This document shows positions 41,030 through 51,553 of a DNA stretch of 64,000 bases, one piece after another. The position numbers and the translations under genes were made by a program. The DNA is from Fulvia fulva (lineage: Eukaryota; Ascomycota; Dothideomycetes; Mycosphaerellales; Mycosphaerellaceae). How positions within the stretch are numbered: position 1 is the stretch's first letter; every line of letters begins with the position of its first letter. Where the stretch lies: contig NC_063013.1 in assembly GCF_020509005.1 (NCBI RefSeq), forward strand, positions 5,766,001 through 5,830,000, in the 5' to 3' direction. The notes beneath the pieces were generated by a model that was not told the DNA's origin, searched no databases, and saw only the letters and a list, made by a program, of their open reading frames with translations.

Positions 41030-42682
41030 TCATATGCTGGTTCCATCGCCACTGTCGACAGCTGGAGTACTGTTGCCACTTCTGTCGCCCAAGTCGTTGT
41101 TCATCTTGACTCTCTTCCTTGCAGGTGAATCTTCGGCCTCTAACTCGGCGATTCTGGCTCTTGCCGCAGCCAGCTCTGCATGCAGGCTCTGCGTTTGTCG
41201 CCTAGCCTCCTCTTCGTGTGCCTCCAATTCTCTGACTCGTCCTTGGTACAGGCCATTGATCACCTCCAGCTCATTCGCGCGAGTGCTCAGTTGCTTGTTC
41301 TGCTCGATCAGCGCGTCGTAGCTTTGCGAACCATCATTGTGGTTGGTCGAATTGCCGTTCAGTGCGCTGGTCGATGGGCTTGGTTGGCGCAGCGAGAATT
41401 GAGGCAGACTAGGGCTGGCGAACGTGTCTGGCGGTAATGTCACCGTGTCGAAGATGTGTTGTGGCGCGATGTTAGGGTTGTGCGGACCGATGTTGGAATC
41501 TCCATTGGAGCCCGAGCCTGGAGAAGGGACTCTGTGGTGCTCACCATTCATGCCCATAGGCATACCGTGCTGATGGTGTTGAGGGTGCTGATGGTGTCCA
41601 GCATGGGCAAGATCTGGATGTGCAGCCGGGTACCCATTGGAAGCATGTGCCATTCCGTCGCCTCCACCATGGCTGTCTCTCTTCTTGGGTCCCGCTGTCT
41701 TGACACGATTCCGACTCTTGATGACATCCGTCTTCAACGAGATTGGACGGGCCCGACCGTGCAACTTCAGGAACAGGCCGCAGGCATTGCATAGGACCGA
41801 ACCACTCTCATCGCGCCGCCACAACGGTGTCGTCGATGTCTGACAGTTCTGGCAGACAGGCTATGAATGTAAGTTAGCATTGCGATGGCTCTACATTCAA
41901 AGTGCCTGTGCCTGAAGGATGTGCACAAGTTTCACGCGGCGGTAGGTGCAGAGCAGACTGGCGACGACGCTGATCGCCTAGTCCAATGCATACACATGCT
42001 CGAGCGTTCGCACTCTTCATGCATTCTAATGTTGCTCGCGAAGTTGCGTACATGTACGCCGCAATGCCTTTCCAATTGCGATTCGACGGCCTCCAATCGA
42101 TAAGGGTTTACTAAGCAGAAATGCGAGACGGGAGGGGAATTCATCTTACCGCGACATTTGACGAGGTTGAAGCAGGCGCCGAGAAGTGTGCAGGCTGTGT
42201 CGACATGTGCGCGCTATTGCTTGGGGTGGATGATCGAGTGCTAGAGAAGGAGAAAAGGTCAGAACAGTTTGAAGTTCTTCGGCCAAGCTTATCAGGCGTC
42301 TGACCGGGGTGCTACATGTAGCCGAGAGATGAAGACGTGCGAACTGTGAAGCACGCAGCCACGATACCGCCGATCCTCAACTGCATGTGTGCTCCACGTG
42401 GAGTCTTGTATTCACTCACCTTCCTTCAGCACTTCCCTGACTTGCTACTGCGATCGGGGCTTGTGCAGCACACGCCGCTAGAGCAGAAAGTGAGCTGCTT
42501 CCGTTGCCTGCACCAGCTGTGCCTGCTCCCAGCCCATTGAGCGATGACTGCCGAATGCTCTCGTATGAGTGATGTGAGGCTGTAGATGGAGGTCGTGCGA
42601 TCTCGAAGTCGTTGTGGTGGACCGTGCTATGCGGGCCAGTCGGGAAGTGCTGAGGCGCGCTCGGAGCAGCGTATTGAAGCAT
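41030..42682 (-). CDS. areB: GATA transcription factor with C-terminal coiled coil (AreB/ASD4 type)
   Basis: A three-exon model gives 394 residues: 42420-42682, 42150-42240 and 41030-41860, with consistent phases. The single GATA finger is [18 protein letters not shown]...CNAC with the basic tail [20 protein letters not shown]. The spacing C-x2-C-x17-C-x2-C is class IVa. The C-terminal 100 residues form a coiled coil ([20 protein letters not shown], then [20 protein letters not shown]). A single finger plus coiled coil is the mark of Aspergillus AreB, Neurospora ASD4 and yeast Dal80/Gzf3, nuclear regulators of nitrogen catabolism and development that dimerise. The first ATG is at 42682; the leader region upstream is closed by TAG, so this start is the first available, although a further upstream exon is possible. 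Confidence 0.85.
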
Positions 42683-43610
42683 TGGGTGTTTGTGGGATGG
42701 GGTGGTATTATCGTGATCGTGATGTAGTCGTGATCCGGATAGCAAAGCGATGGTCTATGGTGTTTGAATGCGAGGAAGCGGAAGGAGGAGGAGTTCTGGC
42801 ATGCGTCGGCTGGTCAAGTTGTTGAGAATTAGAAGAATGCTGTCTGTGCACGTCGTGTTGTCAAGACCAAGCCTTTTACAAAGTTACAAAAGATGTTGTC
42901 ACCAAAGACAACGTATGATGAGAAAGTAGGTGCATCTCAAGGATAACAAGTTCCACGCAGCAAGCGATAGGAGAGACAGCAGCACAGAGATCCCTGGCCT
43001 CTAGCGGCGCCATGCATTGATCGAGATTGCGCAATTAACATGACCGTACCTGTCGGCCACCATAGATTGATCCCTCTCCTACCTTCGTGCCCGTCGCATA
43101 TCACAACCAGAAGTAGAAGCAGGTCACAGGATATTGTAGCATCTTTTCGCATGCCGATTAAGGATGTTCTCGCGTCATCATGGTGTTCGGAGCGAATGCA
43201 CTCCCTTGTCTGGCGCCCGGCAGCACTTTGCGGCCGGAAAGTCAATGAGGTGCGGCGGACTGACAAGATGCCCTCTTGATATTGCATAGCGATACAGTAC
43301 CTAGTGGACATTGCAGCAAACAGAAGAGCAGAACGACCTGATTCTCACGGCGCCTTTCCTTCCCATCAACACATCAACACACCATCTGGCCGCGTTGTTG
43401 TTCGCGTCTGCGTTGGTAGATTGGCATCACGTAGCGCGTTAGTTCTGTAGCGGAGATCGGGCCGTTTGAGATTCACGTTTCCGCAGAGCCTCATCCTTGC
43501 GCCAGAGCTCCACCTGCCTTCCGTCACCCTGACCCTTCACATTCTGCCATACAACTTGCTGTACAAGAACGCGGATCCCATGATCGTCAGGCATCAGACC
43601 AGTCCATAAC
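42683..43610. other. Divergent promoter region of GATA factor and PI4K
   Basis: About 0.9 kb between the GATA gene (minus) and the PI 4-kinase gene (plus). No gene was recognised; short frames occur on both strands. Confidence 0.4.
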
Positions 43611-45938
43611 ATGCCAGGCAAGCGACCTGCCACCTCTGGCTATGCCCGTATTGCACAAGCGGAGGAAGAGGACAGCTCCGACAACGAGGATCCCTTTAAT
43701 GACCCCTCCAACACAATCTCGTTCCCGACCACCGACTATGCGCCTATACAACCACGCCGACGAGACTCAATACGACTACCGAGTGGCTCAAATTCGCCGG
43801 GCAGGCCCGGACGACGACGGCGAGCCAACAGTGGAGTCGACATCAAAGCTATAAATGCTAGGCTGGAACGATGGGCCGACGAGATCAAGGATCGTTTCAA
43901 GAGGAGAAGAGTGAAGGGCAAGACTTCAGAGGAAGAACAGCTGGAGATACATCACTCCGTCTTCCAAGCCCCCGACTGGATCCGCCCAGCGACGAAGGAA
44001 ACCTTGGAGGCCGACTATGGTGACGAAGGAGAACGAATGTCGAAGCTGGAATTCGATGATCTCGTCGAGTCTGTCAGGACAGCGATCGAGTTGGGGCTTC
44101 ATCCGAAGCTCATTGCCCAAGGGAGTAGTGGCTCATACTTTGCACGCAGTAGCGGCGGTAAGGTCGTGGGCGTCTTCAAGCCGAAAGATGAGGAACCGTA
44201 TGCGAGCAAGAACCCCAAGTGGACGAAGTGGATTCATCGGAATCTCTTTCCCTTCGCCTTCGGCCGTGCCATGTTGATTCCGAATCTTAGCTATGTGTCA
44301 GAGGCAGCGGCTTATGTGTTGGACTGTCAGCTGCGGACAAACTTAGTGCCATACACAGATGTGGTTGGCTTCAGCAGTAAAAGCTTCCACTACGACTGGA
44401 TGGATCGCCGAGCCTATTACCGTAAAGGACGGCCTCTGCCGGAGAAGCTAGGGTCGTTTCAGGTATTCCTCAAAGGATACAAGGGAGCTACTGACTTCTT
44501 CCGCGAGCACCCCTGGCCTGACCAATCGACTCAAAACTTCTCGAATGTTCCCTCGCAAAAGCGCAAAAGACGGAAACGGTGGGACGAGAATTGCCGGCCC
44601 AAGAGCAGAGGAGGCACAGACAATGACTACGACAGTGACGATGAGGAGGAAGGCACGAACTCTGGCTCTCAAAGTAGGCAAGAGCACGCATTTTGGAGCG
44701 AGGAGCTGCAGCAGAGTTTCCGAGAAGAGCTCGAGAAGCTCGTCATATTGGACTATGTTATGAGGAATACGGACAGAGGTACGGATAACTGGATGATCAA
44801 GATCGACCGGGAGACACAAAAAGCCACAATCGTGAGTGAGCCAATACAGCTGGATGGAAAAGCGGACGATGATGTCGGCTACCACAGGCGGAAGGAGAGC
44901 ATGTCAGCAACGCCCAATGGTGAGGGCACGCCGAAAGAGAATGCTATACCCAGAGTCGGTGCCATCGACAACAGTCTGTCGTGGCCGTGGAAACACCCCG
45001 ATGCCTGGCGGAGTTATCCTTTCGGCTGGCTGTTTTTGCCAGTGAGCTTGATCGGACGGCCGTTCTCGGAAAAGACCCGGAAACACTTCCTCCCACTCCT
45101 CACTTCGAAAGAATGGTGGAGTGAGACTCAAGTCAAACTGCGAAGGTGTTTTGAGATCGATGCGGACTTCCAAGAGCGCATGTTTGCACGACAAATGGCT
45201 GTCATGAAAGGACAGGCTTGGAATGTGGTCGAGACCCTCAAGACACCTGATCATGGCCCGCTAGAGCTCACCCGGCGCAATCGCGTTCATGTTTGGGATG
45301 ATTTGGTAGATATACCTGTCGCAGTACCGTTGCCACGAGCCTCCGAAGAGATGCGCCGCAGGGCAGCAGCCAGTAATGCAGCAGACTCTCAGAGGCGAGC
45401 ATTGGCCGTAGCGACACCGCCACGCCGCCACGAAGAAGAAGAGGAGATGGATATAACATCTACCCTCCAGCCAGGCACTGCGGCTAACAGTGCAGATCTT
45501 CTTGGACTGACGGGCACGTCTTTACCAACCGGCGTCAATCGGTTCAATCAATCGCGGCAGCCGTCCGCCCAAGACATAAATCGTCCTGAAGCACAGGAAG
45601 TCATCAAAGAGCATCTCTCACCAGAGCTACAACCGAAGGAACTGAAGTTCTCGCCTTCGACCTTGAACACCGGCACAAGACCAGGAACGTATAGATCACG
45701 GACTGGAGAGAATAGAATGAGCCACGACATCCCGCGCAGCCAGTGGCAGGCGAGTCCGCAGACACGAAGTCGAAGGTTCAGCTTGAACTTCTCGAGAAGC
45801 AACAGCTTGGGCGCGTTTGATGATGATGGGGACCTTGGTTATGCGGCTGCTGCGGATCAAGAGAGCAGTATGCGGAAGGTGATTGTTGAGAGGCTTGAGA
45901 TGGTCAAGAGCAAGCCTCCGGTATTTACGTGGTGTTAG
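43611..45938 (+). CDS. LSB6: Type II phosphatidylinositol 4-kinase
   Basis: A single exon of 775 residues. After a disordered acidic N-terminus with SDNEDPFNDP and a basic stretch comes the type II kinase domain. Features are LIAQGSSGSYFARSSGGKVV (the Gly-rich nucleotide loop), VGVFKPKDEEPYASKNPKW (catalytic Lys), VLDCQLRTNLVPYTDV, and the catalytic DYVMRNTDRGTDNWMIKI. A further block is IDNSLSWPWKHPDAWRSYPF. It makes PtdIns4P at endosomal and vacuolar membranes and in yeast binds Las17. The long acidic insert (RGGTDNDYDSDDEEEG) and the C-terminal tail of 150 residues are specific to filamentous fungi. No defect is seen. Confidence 0.94.
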   Translation: MPGKRPATSGYARIAQAEEEDSSDNEDPFNDPSNTISFPTTDYAPIQPRRRDSIRLPSGSNSPGRPGRRRRANSGVDIKAINARLERWADEIKDRFKRRRVKGKTSEEEQLEIHHSVFQAPDWIRPATKETLEADYGDEGERMSKLEFDDLVESVRTAIELGLHPKLIAQGSSGSYFARSSGGKVVGVFKPKDEEPYASKNPKWTKWIHRNLFPFAFGRAMLIPNLSYVSEAAAYVLDCQLRTNLVPYTDVVGFSSKSFHYDWMDRRAYYRKGRPLPEKLGSFQVFLKGYKGATDFFREHPWPDQSTQNFSNVPSQKRKRRKRWDENCRPKSRGGTDNDYDSDDEEEGTNSGSQSRQEHAFWSEELQQSFREELEKLVILDYVMRNTDRGTDNWMIKIDRETQKATIVSEPIQLDGKADDDVGYHRRKESMSATPNGEGTPKENAIPRVGAIDNSLSWPWKHPDAWRSYPFGWLFLPVSLIGRPFSEKTRKHFLPLLTSKEWWSETQVKLRRCFEIDADFQERMFARQMAVMKGQAWNVVETLKTPDHGPLELTRRNRVHVWDDLVDIPVAVPLPRASEEMRRRAAASNAADSQRRALAVATPPRRHEEEEEMDITSTLQPGTAANSADLLGLTGTSLPTGVNRFNQSRQPSAQDINRPEAQEVIKEHLSPELQPKELKFSPSTLNTGTRPGTYRSRTGENRMSHDIPRSQWQASPQTRSRRFSLNFSRSNSLGAFDDDGDLGYAAAADQESSMRKVIVERLEMVKSKPPVFTWC

Positions 45939-46213
45939 GAGGGTGTTTGAGATGTGCAAGATATCCCAGTGCTTGTTATACTTGTTACTATAGAGAGCGC
46001 TCCGGGGGTAGAAGGTCTTTTGGGCGGTAGACAGCACGACTACGATCATGTGCTACTGATGACTACATTGGACACTGCGCAGTCGAGAGAGAGTGGCTGA
46101 GATTCCAAGCTCTCGCGCCCCGAGCCAGGCATGCTGTCGGCTGGCGGCTTGGTGCAACGGTGGCTTGCTGGTGTGACTGCCAATAAGGTGGCAGTGCGAA
46201 GGCAGCACAATAT

Positions 46214-48542
46214 ATGTGTTCACATTCGCCGATCAGTGGTCACGCAGGGCTTTCAGTCAACAGCATGTCGACCAATGATACAGGAAGCAACAGTGCGAGA
46301 TCTGTATCCACCGCGCTCGATACCTCTCGTCGCGAGATCCGCATATTGGCCATCAACCCTGCTGACGACCTCGACAGTATACTGGTGTGCAACTTGCAGA
46401 CAGTCGCCTTAGACGACTGTACGCCTGAGTACCGCGACAGTCTTCGCTCCGGAATCGCTGCAACGGATGTCAAAACTGGAGCTCAATATGAAGTCTACTG
46501 CAGAGACTGTGCCTACGATGTTCCGTGCTCAAAGATCAAGATACCTCGGTGGCGATTCCGTAACCAGCGACTCTCTTGGTACGAGATGAAACGAGCCTTT
46601 GGAATGCATCCAGACATGGAAGACCCGACCGACGCCATGTCAACACCAGCTCTTACTGTCAATGATCCGATGGTACTGGTATCGGCACCATGGAGGACGG
46701 CTTGCGTCACGCCACGGTACACATGGGGTGACTACCAAGCTCTTTCTTACTGCTGGGAGTCAGAGGAAAAGGTTTGCAAGGTGGTCCTAAACGGGTGCAC
46801 TGTCTTGATCCCTAAGAACTTGGCAGCGGCTCTCAGACGACTCCGCAGAACAGAGGAAGTCCGCTCCGGATTGAAGATCTGGTGTGATGCATTGTGCGTC
46901 GACCAAGATAATATCGCCGAGCGGAATCATCAAGTCTCGCTGATGGGCAATGTGTACCGCGGTGCTCTGGCTGTTGTCGTTTGGCTTGGTCCAAGTGGTG
47001 ACGAAAGTCAAAGCGCTTTTCACAGTATGCTACAGCTGCATCATGTTGAGAACGCGTTCTGCTGGAATCCCGAACCTAGGGATCGGAACAACTGTGAGGA
47101 TTGGCTACGCGGCATACCTTGGGTGGCTGTACTGAAGCTTTTCTCGAGAACCTACTGGCGTCGACTTTGGATCGTGCAAGAGTTAGCTCTCAACAACCAG
47201 ATGACGGTCTTCTATTGCGGTGACGAGCAGATCTCCCAAGAGGCTCTCTCCATTGTAGCAGCACTTATGAGGGACATTTCCAGCACCATCACCATTACTC
47301 TGCTGGCGCAGCGTACGAGCAGTGGCGACAGCACTGGCAGCTCACAGCAATACTCTCAGCCAGAGATATATGCGCTTTGTGATCATGTGCGCGTTTTGTC
47401 AAGCGACGATGACTTGGAAATTGGCAGATATTCTGAACCTAGCACAGAAAGCAGGTTGCAAGGATGCTAAAGACAAAGTCTATGGTGTACTGGGTTTTCT
47501 GCCACAGGAACTGACCAAGGGACTTGCTGCCAATTACAACGTCAAGAAGCAAAAGCTCTATCTCGACTTTTCGCAAAGACTTCTTGAGCACAGTGGTCTT
47601 ACCGGCCTGCTGTGCTGGGCACACAATCCGGCAGACGCTTCACCCTCCTGGATATCAGACTGGACCGTCAAGTTTCCTCGCAACCATGTGCAATGGCTAA
47701 TGAGACGGGACTCTGCGCGGAATACGGACTTGATGGCAAGGCCTTGGATTTCGCGGGAAGTCGGGCAGCTATTTTGCAGTGCTGTGGTGGTCGACTCGGT
47801 CCATCTGCTCTCGCAACGAGACGAAAGCACCTATGAGGAGGGACTCCTGTGCTCAGACCAACATCCCGGCCGTTTGGATAGGAGGTCACAGCTTGTGGGC
47901 CATCGCTATGGGCCATTGCTGCAGCAGGCTCTTGAATTAACCATTTTGATGTCGCACCCAAACAGTCGAACAGTCTCGGTGCCATGCCCAGAACAAGACA
48001 CAAAAACAGACAGGGCCCTCAGCGCGATCTACTGGACAGAAGACTGTAGCACCAATATTCGAGGATCGCATCGTTCTTGCGCAGTCTCCGAGGCAATGCA
48101 GTCGGTCACAGATAATCCATTGTGGGAGTACTTTGATTCGTTCCGCAAGTCGAATCAGCGTCTTGACATATTCGGCACGCCATTTCGTGATTTCTTCTTG
48201 TCGGAATCTGATATCGCGAGAAGGAACCTGGACGGCCACGATGTGGCCAACATGAGACTCGCTGTTCTAGCTCTTGAAGGCAGGAGGCTGGTCACAACAT
48301 CGACAGGGTACCTTGGCCTGGTCCCTGAGCAGTCAAGAAAAGGAGACTTGATCGCTGTGCTTCGTGGTTGCAACTTCCCAGTGGTGGTGCGGCCGCTAAA
48401 GTGCGACCTCGAGATGGTGCGCATGTCTTGTCGTCGCTACAGATATATTGGCGAATGTTACGTGCATGGCTTGATGAATGGTGAAGCAATCGGTGGGAAA
48501 GATGCTGGCAAGCTGAGCGAAGCAATGATTGCGCTGGTCTGA
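46214..48542 (+). CDS. HET-domain protein (heterokaryon incompatibility), one frame switch
   Basis: The HET domain (about residues 160-330) is clear: YQALSYCWES, IPKNLAAALRRLR, LKIWCDALCVDQDNIAERNH, VYRGALAVVVWLGP, and WRRLWIVQELAL. The frame then ends at 47470, but the next frame (from about 47420) continues ADILNLAQKAGCKDAKDKVYGVLGFLP, the usual RDKVYGLLGL motif that follows HET domains. It runs on to a stop at 48540-48542. An intron of about 113 nt with donor C|GTACGAG near 47314 and acceptor GGCAG near 47427 would keep frame, so the gene may be intact; otherwise there is a frameshift. HET proteins trigger cell death on fusion of unlike strains. No NACHT or WD domain is present. Start ATG at 46214 or the in-frame 46265. 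Confidence 0.8.
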
Positions 48543-48763
48543 GAGCAGCTCCATGGCATCGCGGCGCTGCTGGTGCTTTCCATGCCTGCGCACAGTGCCA
48601 TCAGTATGTCCTTCCCTGATTCGTATATCGATATCGCCTGGCGGAATGAGTGATGAAGGACCAAGGTCGCCGTTACAAGATCTTTCCAACTCGTGCATGT
48701 TCGTGTGGGACACCGTGATCACATCACATTCCATGCGCACTTTTCTTCGAAGAACGCCAAGGC

Positions 48764-49060
48764 TCATCCTGCTCTCGCGACCTGGCTCTGTGCCTCCGCC
48801 CATTCATTGGGATCAAGGACCAACGTTCCTACGCAGAACTTGTCTTTGTGATCAACCTTCTTGAAGTAGAGGCCCACTGTGGCTTCGGATAGATCTCCTT
48901 CATACACAAATCGGTCATCCTCCTTCCTGCTCCACTCCTTGGCCACGGCGTCCAACAACTCCTTCAAGCGAGTGCCTGCGCTGGATGGTGGGTGGTCGTA
49001 TGCAGGAAGTGGAGCGAACGAGTGGCTACCACGGACAGAAATCAGGCGGAAAGGCGGTGC
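48764..49060 (-). CDS. Unrecognised small protein, 5' part unresolved
   Basis: A minus-strand frame encodes FAPLPAYDHPPSSAG, then LKELLDAVAKEWSRKEDDRF, VYEGDLSEATVGLYFKKVDH and a short C-terminus ending VARAG. The charge pattern and regular codon use suggest a real coding exon. It is open upstream to about 49067 with no ATG, and a plausible acceptor AG lies near 49040 or 49065. A first exon around 49.1-49.3 kb is needed but I could not fix it. I do not recognise the family. Confidence 0.45.
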   Translation of the reverse strand, partial: APPFRLISVRGSHSFAPLPAYDHPPSSAGTRLKELLDAVAKEWSRKEDDRFVYEGDLSEATVGLYFKKVDHKDKFCVGTLVLDPNEWAEAQSQVARAG

Positions 49061-49137
49061 GGCTTAGGGCAGTAATCAGCGGATAGCCACTGCGCATGTG
49101 ACGCGCAAGTCGCGTCGGTATTGCGGTGTGGCGTTGC

Positions 49138-49184
49138 CGAAGCACAAGCACGAGGATGGCCGAAGCACAAGCACGAGGATGCTT
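49138..49184. repeat. Direct repeat of 23 bp, two copies
   Basis: The unit GCCGAAGCACAAGCACGAGG plus ATG occurs twice in immediate succession (about 49138-49160 and 49161-49183), between the unrecognised gene and Cwc21. The copies look identical. Confidence 0.75.
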
Positions 49185-49342
49185 GGGAGAAGTCAGTCGA
49201 AGGACTGATTTGTAGGCACGCGGGTGTTGCATGTGCAGGCTCACCAATCCACCAGTTCAATTCAAATGTTGCCTCTTCACCAGAACGCCTCGCTAAATTC
49301 CGGTGGCTGTCTCAAGGCGCCGGAGGGCATGCTGCACCTCAA

Positions 49343-49901
49343 TCACGATCTCTGCCAATCTCGCCCTTTCCACGCTCTCGCTCCATCTCCAGCTTTCGCT
49401 CTTCTTGTCGCTTCCAATGGCTGCCCTCTTCGTAGTCCTTGCTGATGCCCAGCGCTCTTCGCAGCTTTTCACTCTCGTCCATCTTCGCTCGCGCCAACTC
49501 GTGCACTTGGTGGGACTTCAGACCCTTCGCGGCTGGGCCACCACCCGATGTGCTCTGCTCCGACTCCAGCTTCTTTCGCAGTGCATCGCATTGGTCGTCG
49601 ATGTCGTCTTCGTCAAGCCTGCCAGATTGTTAGTATGCATGCATCGTCTCTTGCCTCGGAGTCACCCATACCCTTCATCTTCGAGTTTGTCGCGCAGCTC
49701 GAACACTTTCACCTCAGTCTCGCGCTTGCGATCGTGCTCTAGCATCTCCTTGTCGGGCTGTCGTTGTCGGTGCTTGATCGAGTCGATGTCGGTGGGGTAT
49801 GGCTTGGGATTGTCGCGAGGTCGGAGATTGGCCGAGTTGCGCTGCACGTAGCCAGATGTGCCTGAACCTCTCGGTGTGGTGAGTCCTACGTTCGAAGACA
49901 T
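49343..49901 (-). CDS. CWC21: Pre-mRNA-splicing factor Cwc21/Cwf21
   Basis: Two exons on the minus strand with an intron of about 55 nt near 49620-49672 encode about 165 residues. The N-terminus MSSNVGLTTPRGSGTSGYVQ is the highly conserved Cwc21/SRRM2 signature, binding Prp8 and Snu114 in the activated spliceosome. It is followed by the Cwf21 helix EVKVFELRDKLEDEG continuing across the splice into LDEDDIDDQCDALRKKLESE. A second helix reads HQVHELARAKMDESEKLRRA. The C-terminus is charged and ends DRD. The gene is divergent from Cdc123, with about 250 bases between start codons. No anomaly is seen. Confidence 0.93.
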
Positions 49902-50083
49902 CTTGGCAGTGTAGCAGTGAGCAGAGCGAAAGGTGGTTGATGTTGCAGTAGCGCAGAATCCATGTCATATGCACAATGTCCCCGCCAAACCTTCCTCACG
50001 TCGCAGTGAGTCAGTGACGCATCGTGCATCTTCACATGCGACTCACAACATGAATTCTAGAAGCTCATACTTCTTGCACCTGC

Positions 50084-50084
<1 letters not shown>

Positions 50085-50114
<30 letters not shown>

Positions 50115-50131
50115 CTTCTTCTTCTTCTTCT
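50085..50131 (+). repeat. TTC trinucleotide microsatellite in the Cdc123 leader
   Basis: About 15 TTC units just upstream of the Cdc123 start codon. An in-frame ATG at 50051 would translate it as a Phe run in front of Cdc123, which is not credible; the repeat is better placed in the 5' UTR. Confidence 0.9.
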
Positions 50132-50151
50132 CTTCTTCGTCAACACCCGCC

Positions 50152-51462
50152 ATGCCTTCAGCAACGATCGACGATATTTCAGCATCCAGCATAATGGCGG
50201 AACCAATCGACGACGATGCTTCTTCAAGCAGTACTCCCTCCACGTTACCGTTCCCGCCTGTCACCAAGTCCCAGATCATGCACTGCTCCTACCATTACTG
50301 GCATCCCAAATACAGAGCCATCACACCCAAGGCTAGACTGATCCCTCTCACACAACCTTTCATCGATTACCTACGCGCCGACGGAATCATACTCCCCGAC
50401 GACGAAGAGCCAGTTGATCATTGGGACTCAGACAGTGGCGTCTTCTCTTCCTCAGACAATCCGGAGGCAAGAGATGACAGTGATGATGAGGAAGAAGTGG
50501 ATGTGGCGGCAGACTGGAGAGATGTCCATCAATCAATCAAGAGCACCATCGACGAACTCGGCGGCAAGGTCATGCCCAAGCTCAACTGGTCTGCACCAAA
50601 AGATGCAACATGGATGAATGCAAACACAATGGAGTGTAGAACACCCAGTGATATCTATCTGTTGCTAAAGAGCTCCGACTTTGTTACGCACGATCTCGAG
50701 CATGCATTTGACGACTGCGTAGACACACCGGACTCAACAATATCACAACGCGACATTCCATACCACCTTGTGCTGCGGAAAGCCGTACCCACCTTCAACC
50801 CTTCTGTCGAGTTTCGGTGTTTCGTTCGAGAGCGAAAGCTGTTGTGTATATGTCAACGCGACCTCAACCACTTCGACTTCCTTCTCAACATGCAAGATAA
50901 GCTGCGATCGATGATCAAGGAGTTCTTCGAAGTAAGACTACGAGACTCTTTTCCCGACGAGAGCTTTGCCTTCGATGTTTACATACCACAACCGTACGAT
51001 CGAGTCTGGTTGGTCGATTTCAACCCTTGGGCGCCGAGGACAGACCCAATACTTTTCAGTTGGCTGGAGCTATTGAGCATGGACGCACCTCAGGAGCCAG
51101 GACCCATCCCAGAAGGCCAGTTCGCTCGACTGTACTTCAATGCACCCAAGCCGGAAGGACTCGATACTGCTGCGTTAGAGGCTCCCGCGAACGAAATTGA
51201 CGGTTCGTCAGAAGAAGAAGAAGAAGACGAAGAGGACGCTGATGAAGAGCTGTATCTGCCTGAGCTGCGTCTAGTCCGTAAGACAGATCCCGAAGCATAC
51301 AGCTTCGCTACTCCCCAGTACAGCGCGCACAAGCTACCCAAGGACGTTGTCGAAGCTGGTGCAAGTGGCGAAGGGCTACGCGAGTTCGCGCGGGACTGGC
51401 AGAACATTCTCGAAAAGCGTCGAGGTGAAGACGCTGCAGCAGAAAGCAGTGACGATGATTGA
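50152..51462 (+). CDS. CDC123: Cdc123 (eIF2 assembly factor)
   Basis: A single exon of 436 residues of the D123 family. Recognisable blocks are [37 protein letters not shown], the long D123 stretch [20 protein letters not shown], then [20 protein letters not shown] and [20 protein letters not shown]. The latter holds the Asp and Asn that bind ATP and metal. Cdc123 binds eIF2-gamma and promotes assembly of the eIF2 trimer for translation initiation. An acidic linker after residue 350 is rich in Glu and Asp. The start at 50152 ([12 protein letters not shown]) is chosen because the upstream ATG at 50051 reads through the TTC microsatellite. Confidence 0.94.
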   Translation: MPSATIDDISASSIMAEPIDDDASSSSTPSTLPFPPVTKSQIMHCSYHYWHPKYRAITPKARLIPLTQPFIDYLRADGIILPDDEEPVDHWDSDSGVFSSSDNPEARDDSDDEEEVDVAADWRDVHQSIKSTIDELGGKVMPKLNWSAPKDATWMNANTMECRTPSDIYLLLKSSDFVTHDLEHAFDDCVDTPDSTISQRDIPYHLVLRKAVPTFNPSVEFRCFVRERKLLCICQRDLNHFDFLLNMQDKLRSMIKEFFEVRLRDSFPDESFAFDVYIPQPYDRVWLVDFNPWAPRTDPILFSWLELLSMDAPQEPGPIPEGQFARLYFNAPKPEGLDTAALEAPANEIDGSSEEEEEDEEDADEELYLPELRLVRKTDPEAYSFATPQYSAHKLPKDVVEAGASGEGLREFARDWQNILEKRRGEDAAAESSDDD

Positions 51463-51553
51463 AACGATGATCACGATAATGAACAATGGGTCCATGGCAG
51501 ACTTGCTTGCTCTTCCATTGAATTGGATGCTTATGCCTAAGCACTACCGGGCT

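Noticed and set aside
50051..50151. Upstream ATG for Cdc123 giving a poly-Phe N-terminus
   Set aside because: It would translate a TTC microsatellite as about 15 phenylalanines. The ATG at 50152 gives a normal D123 start.
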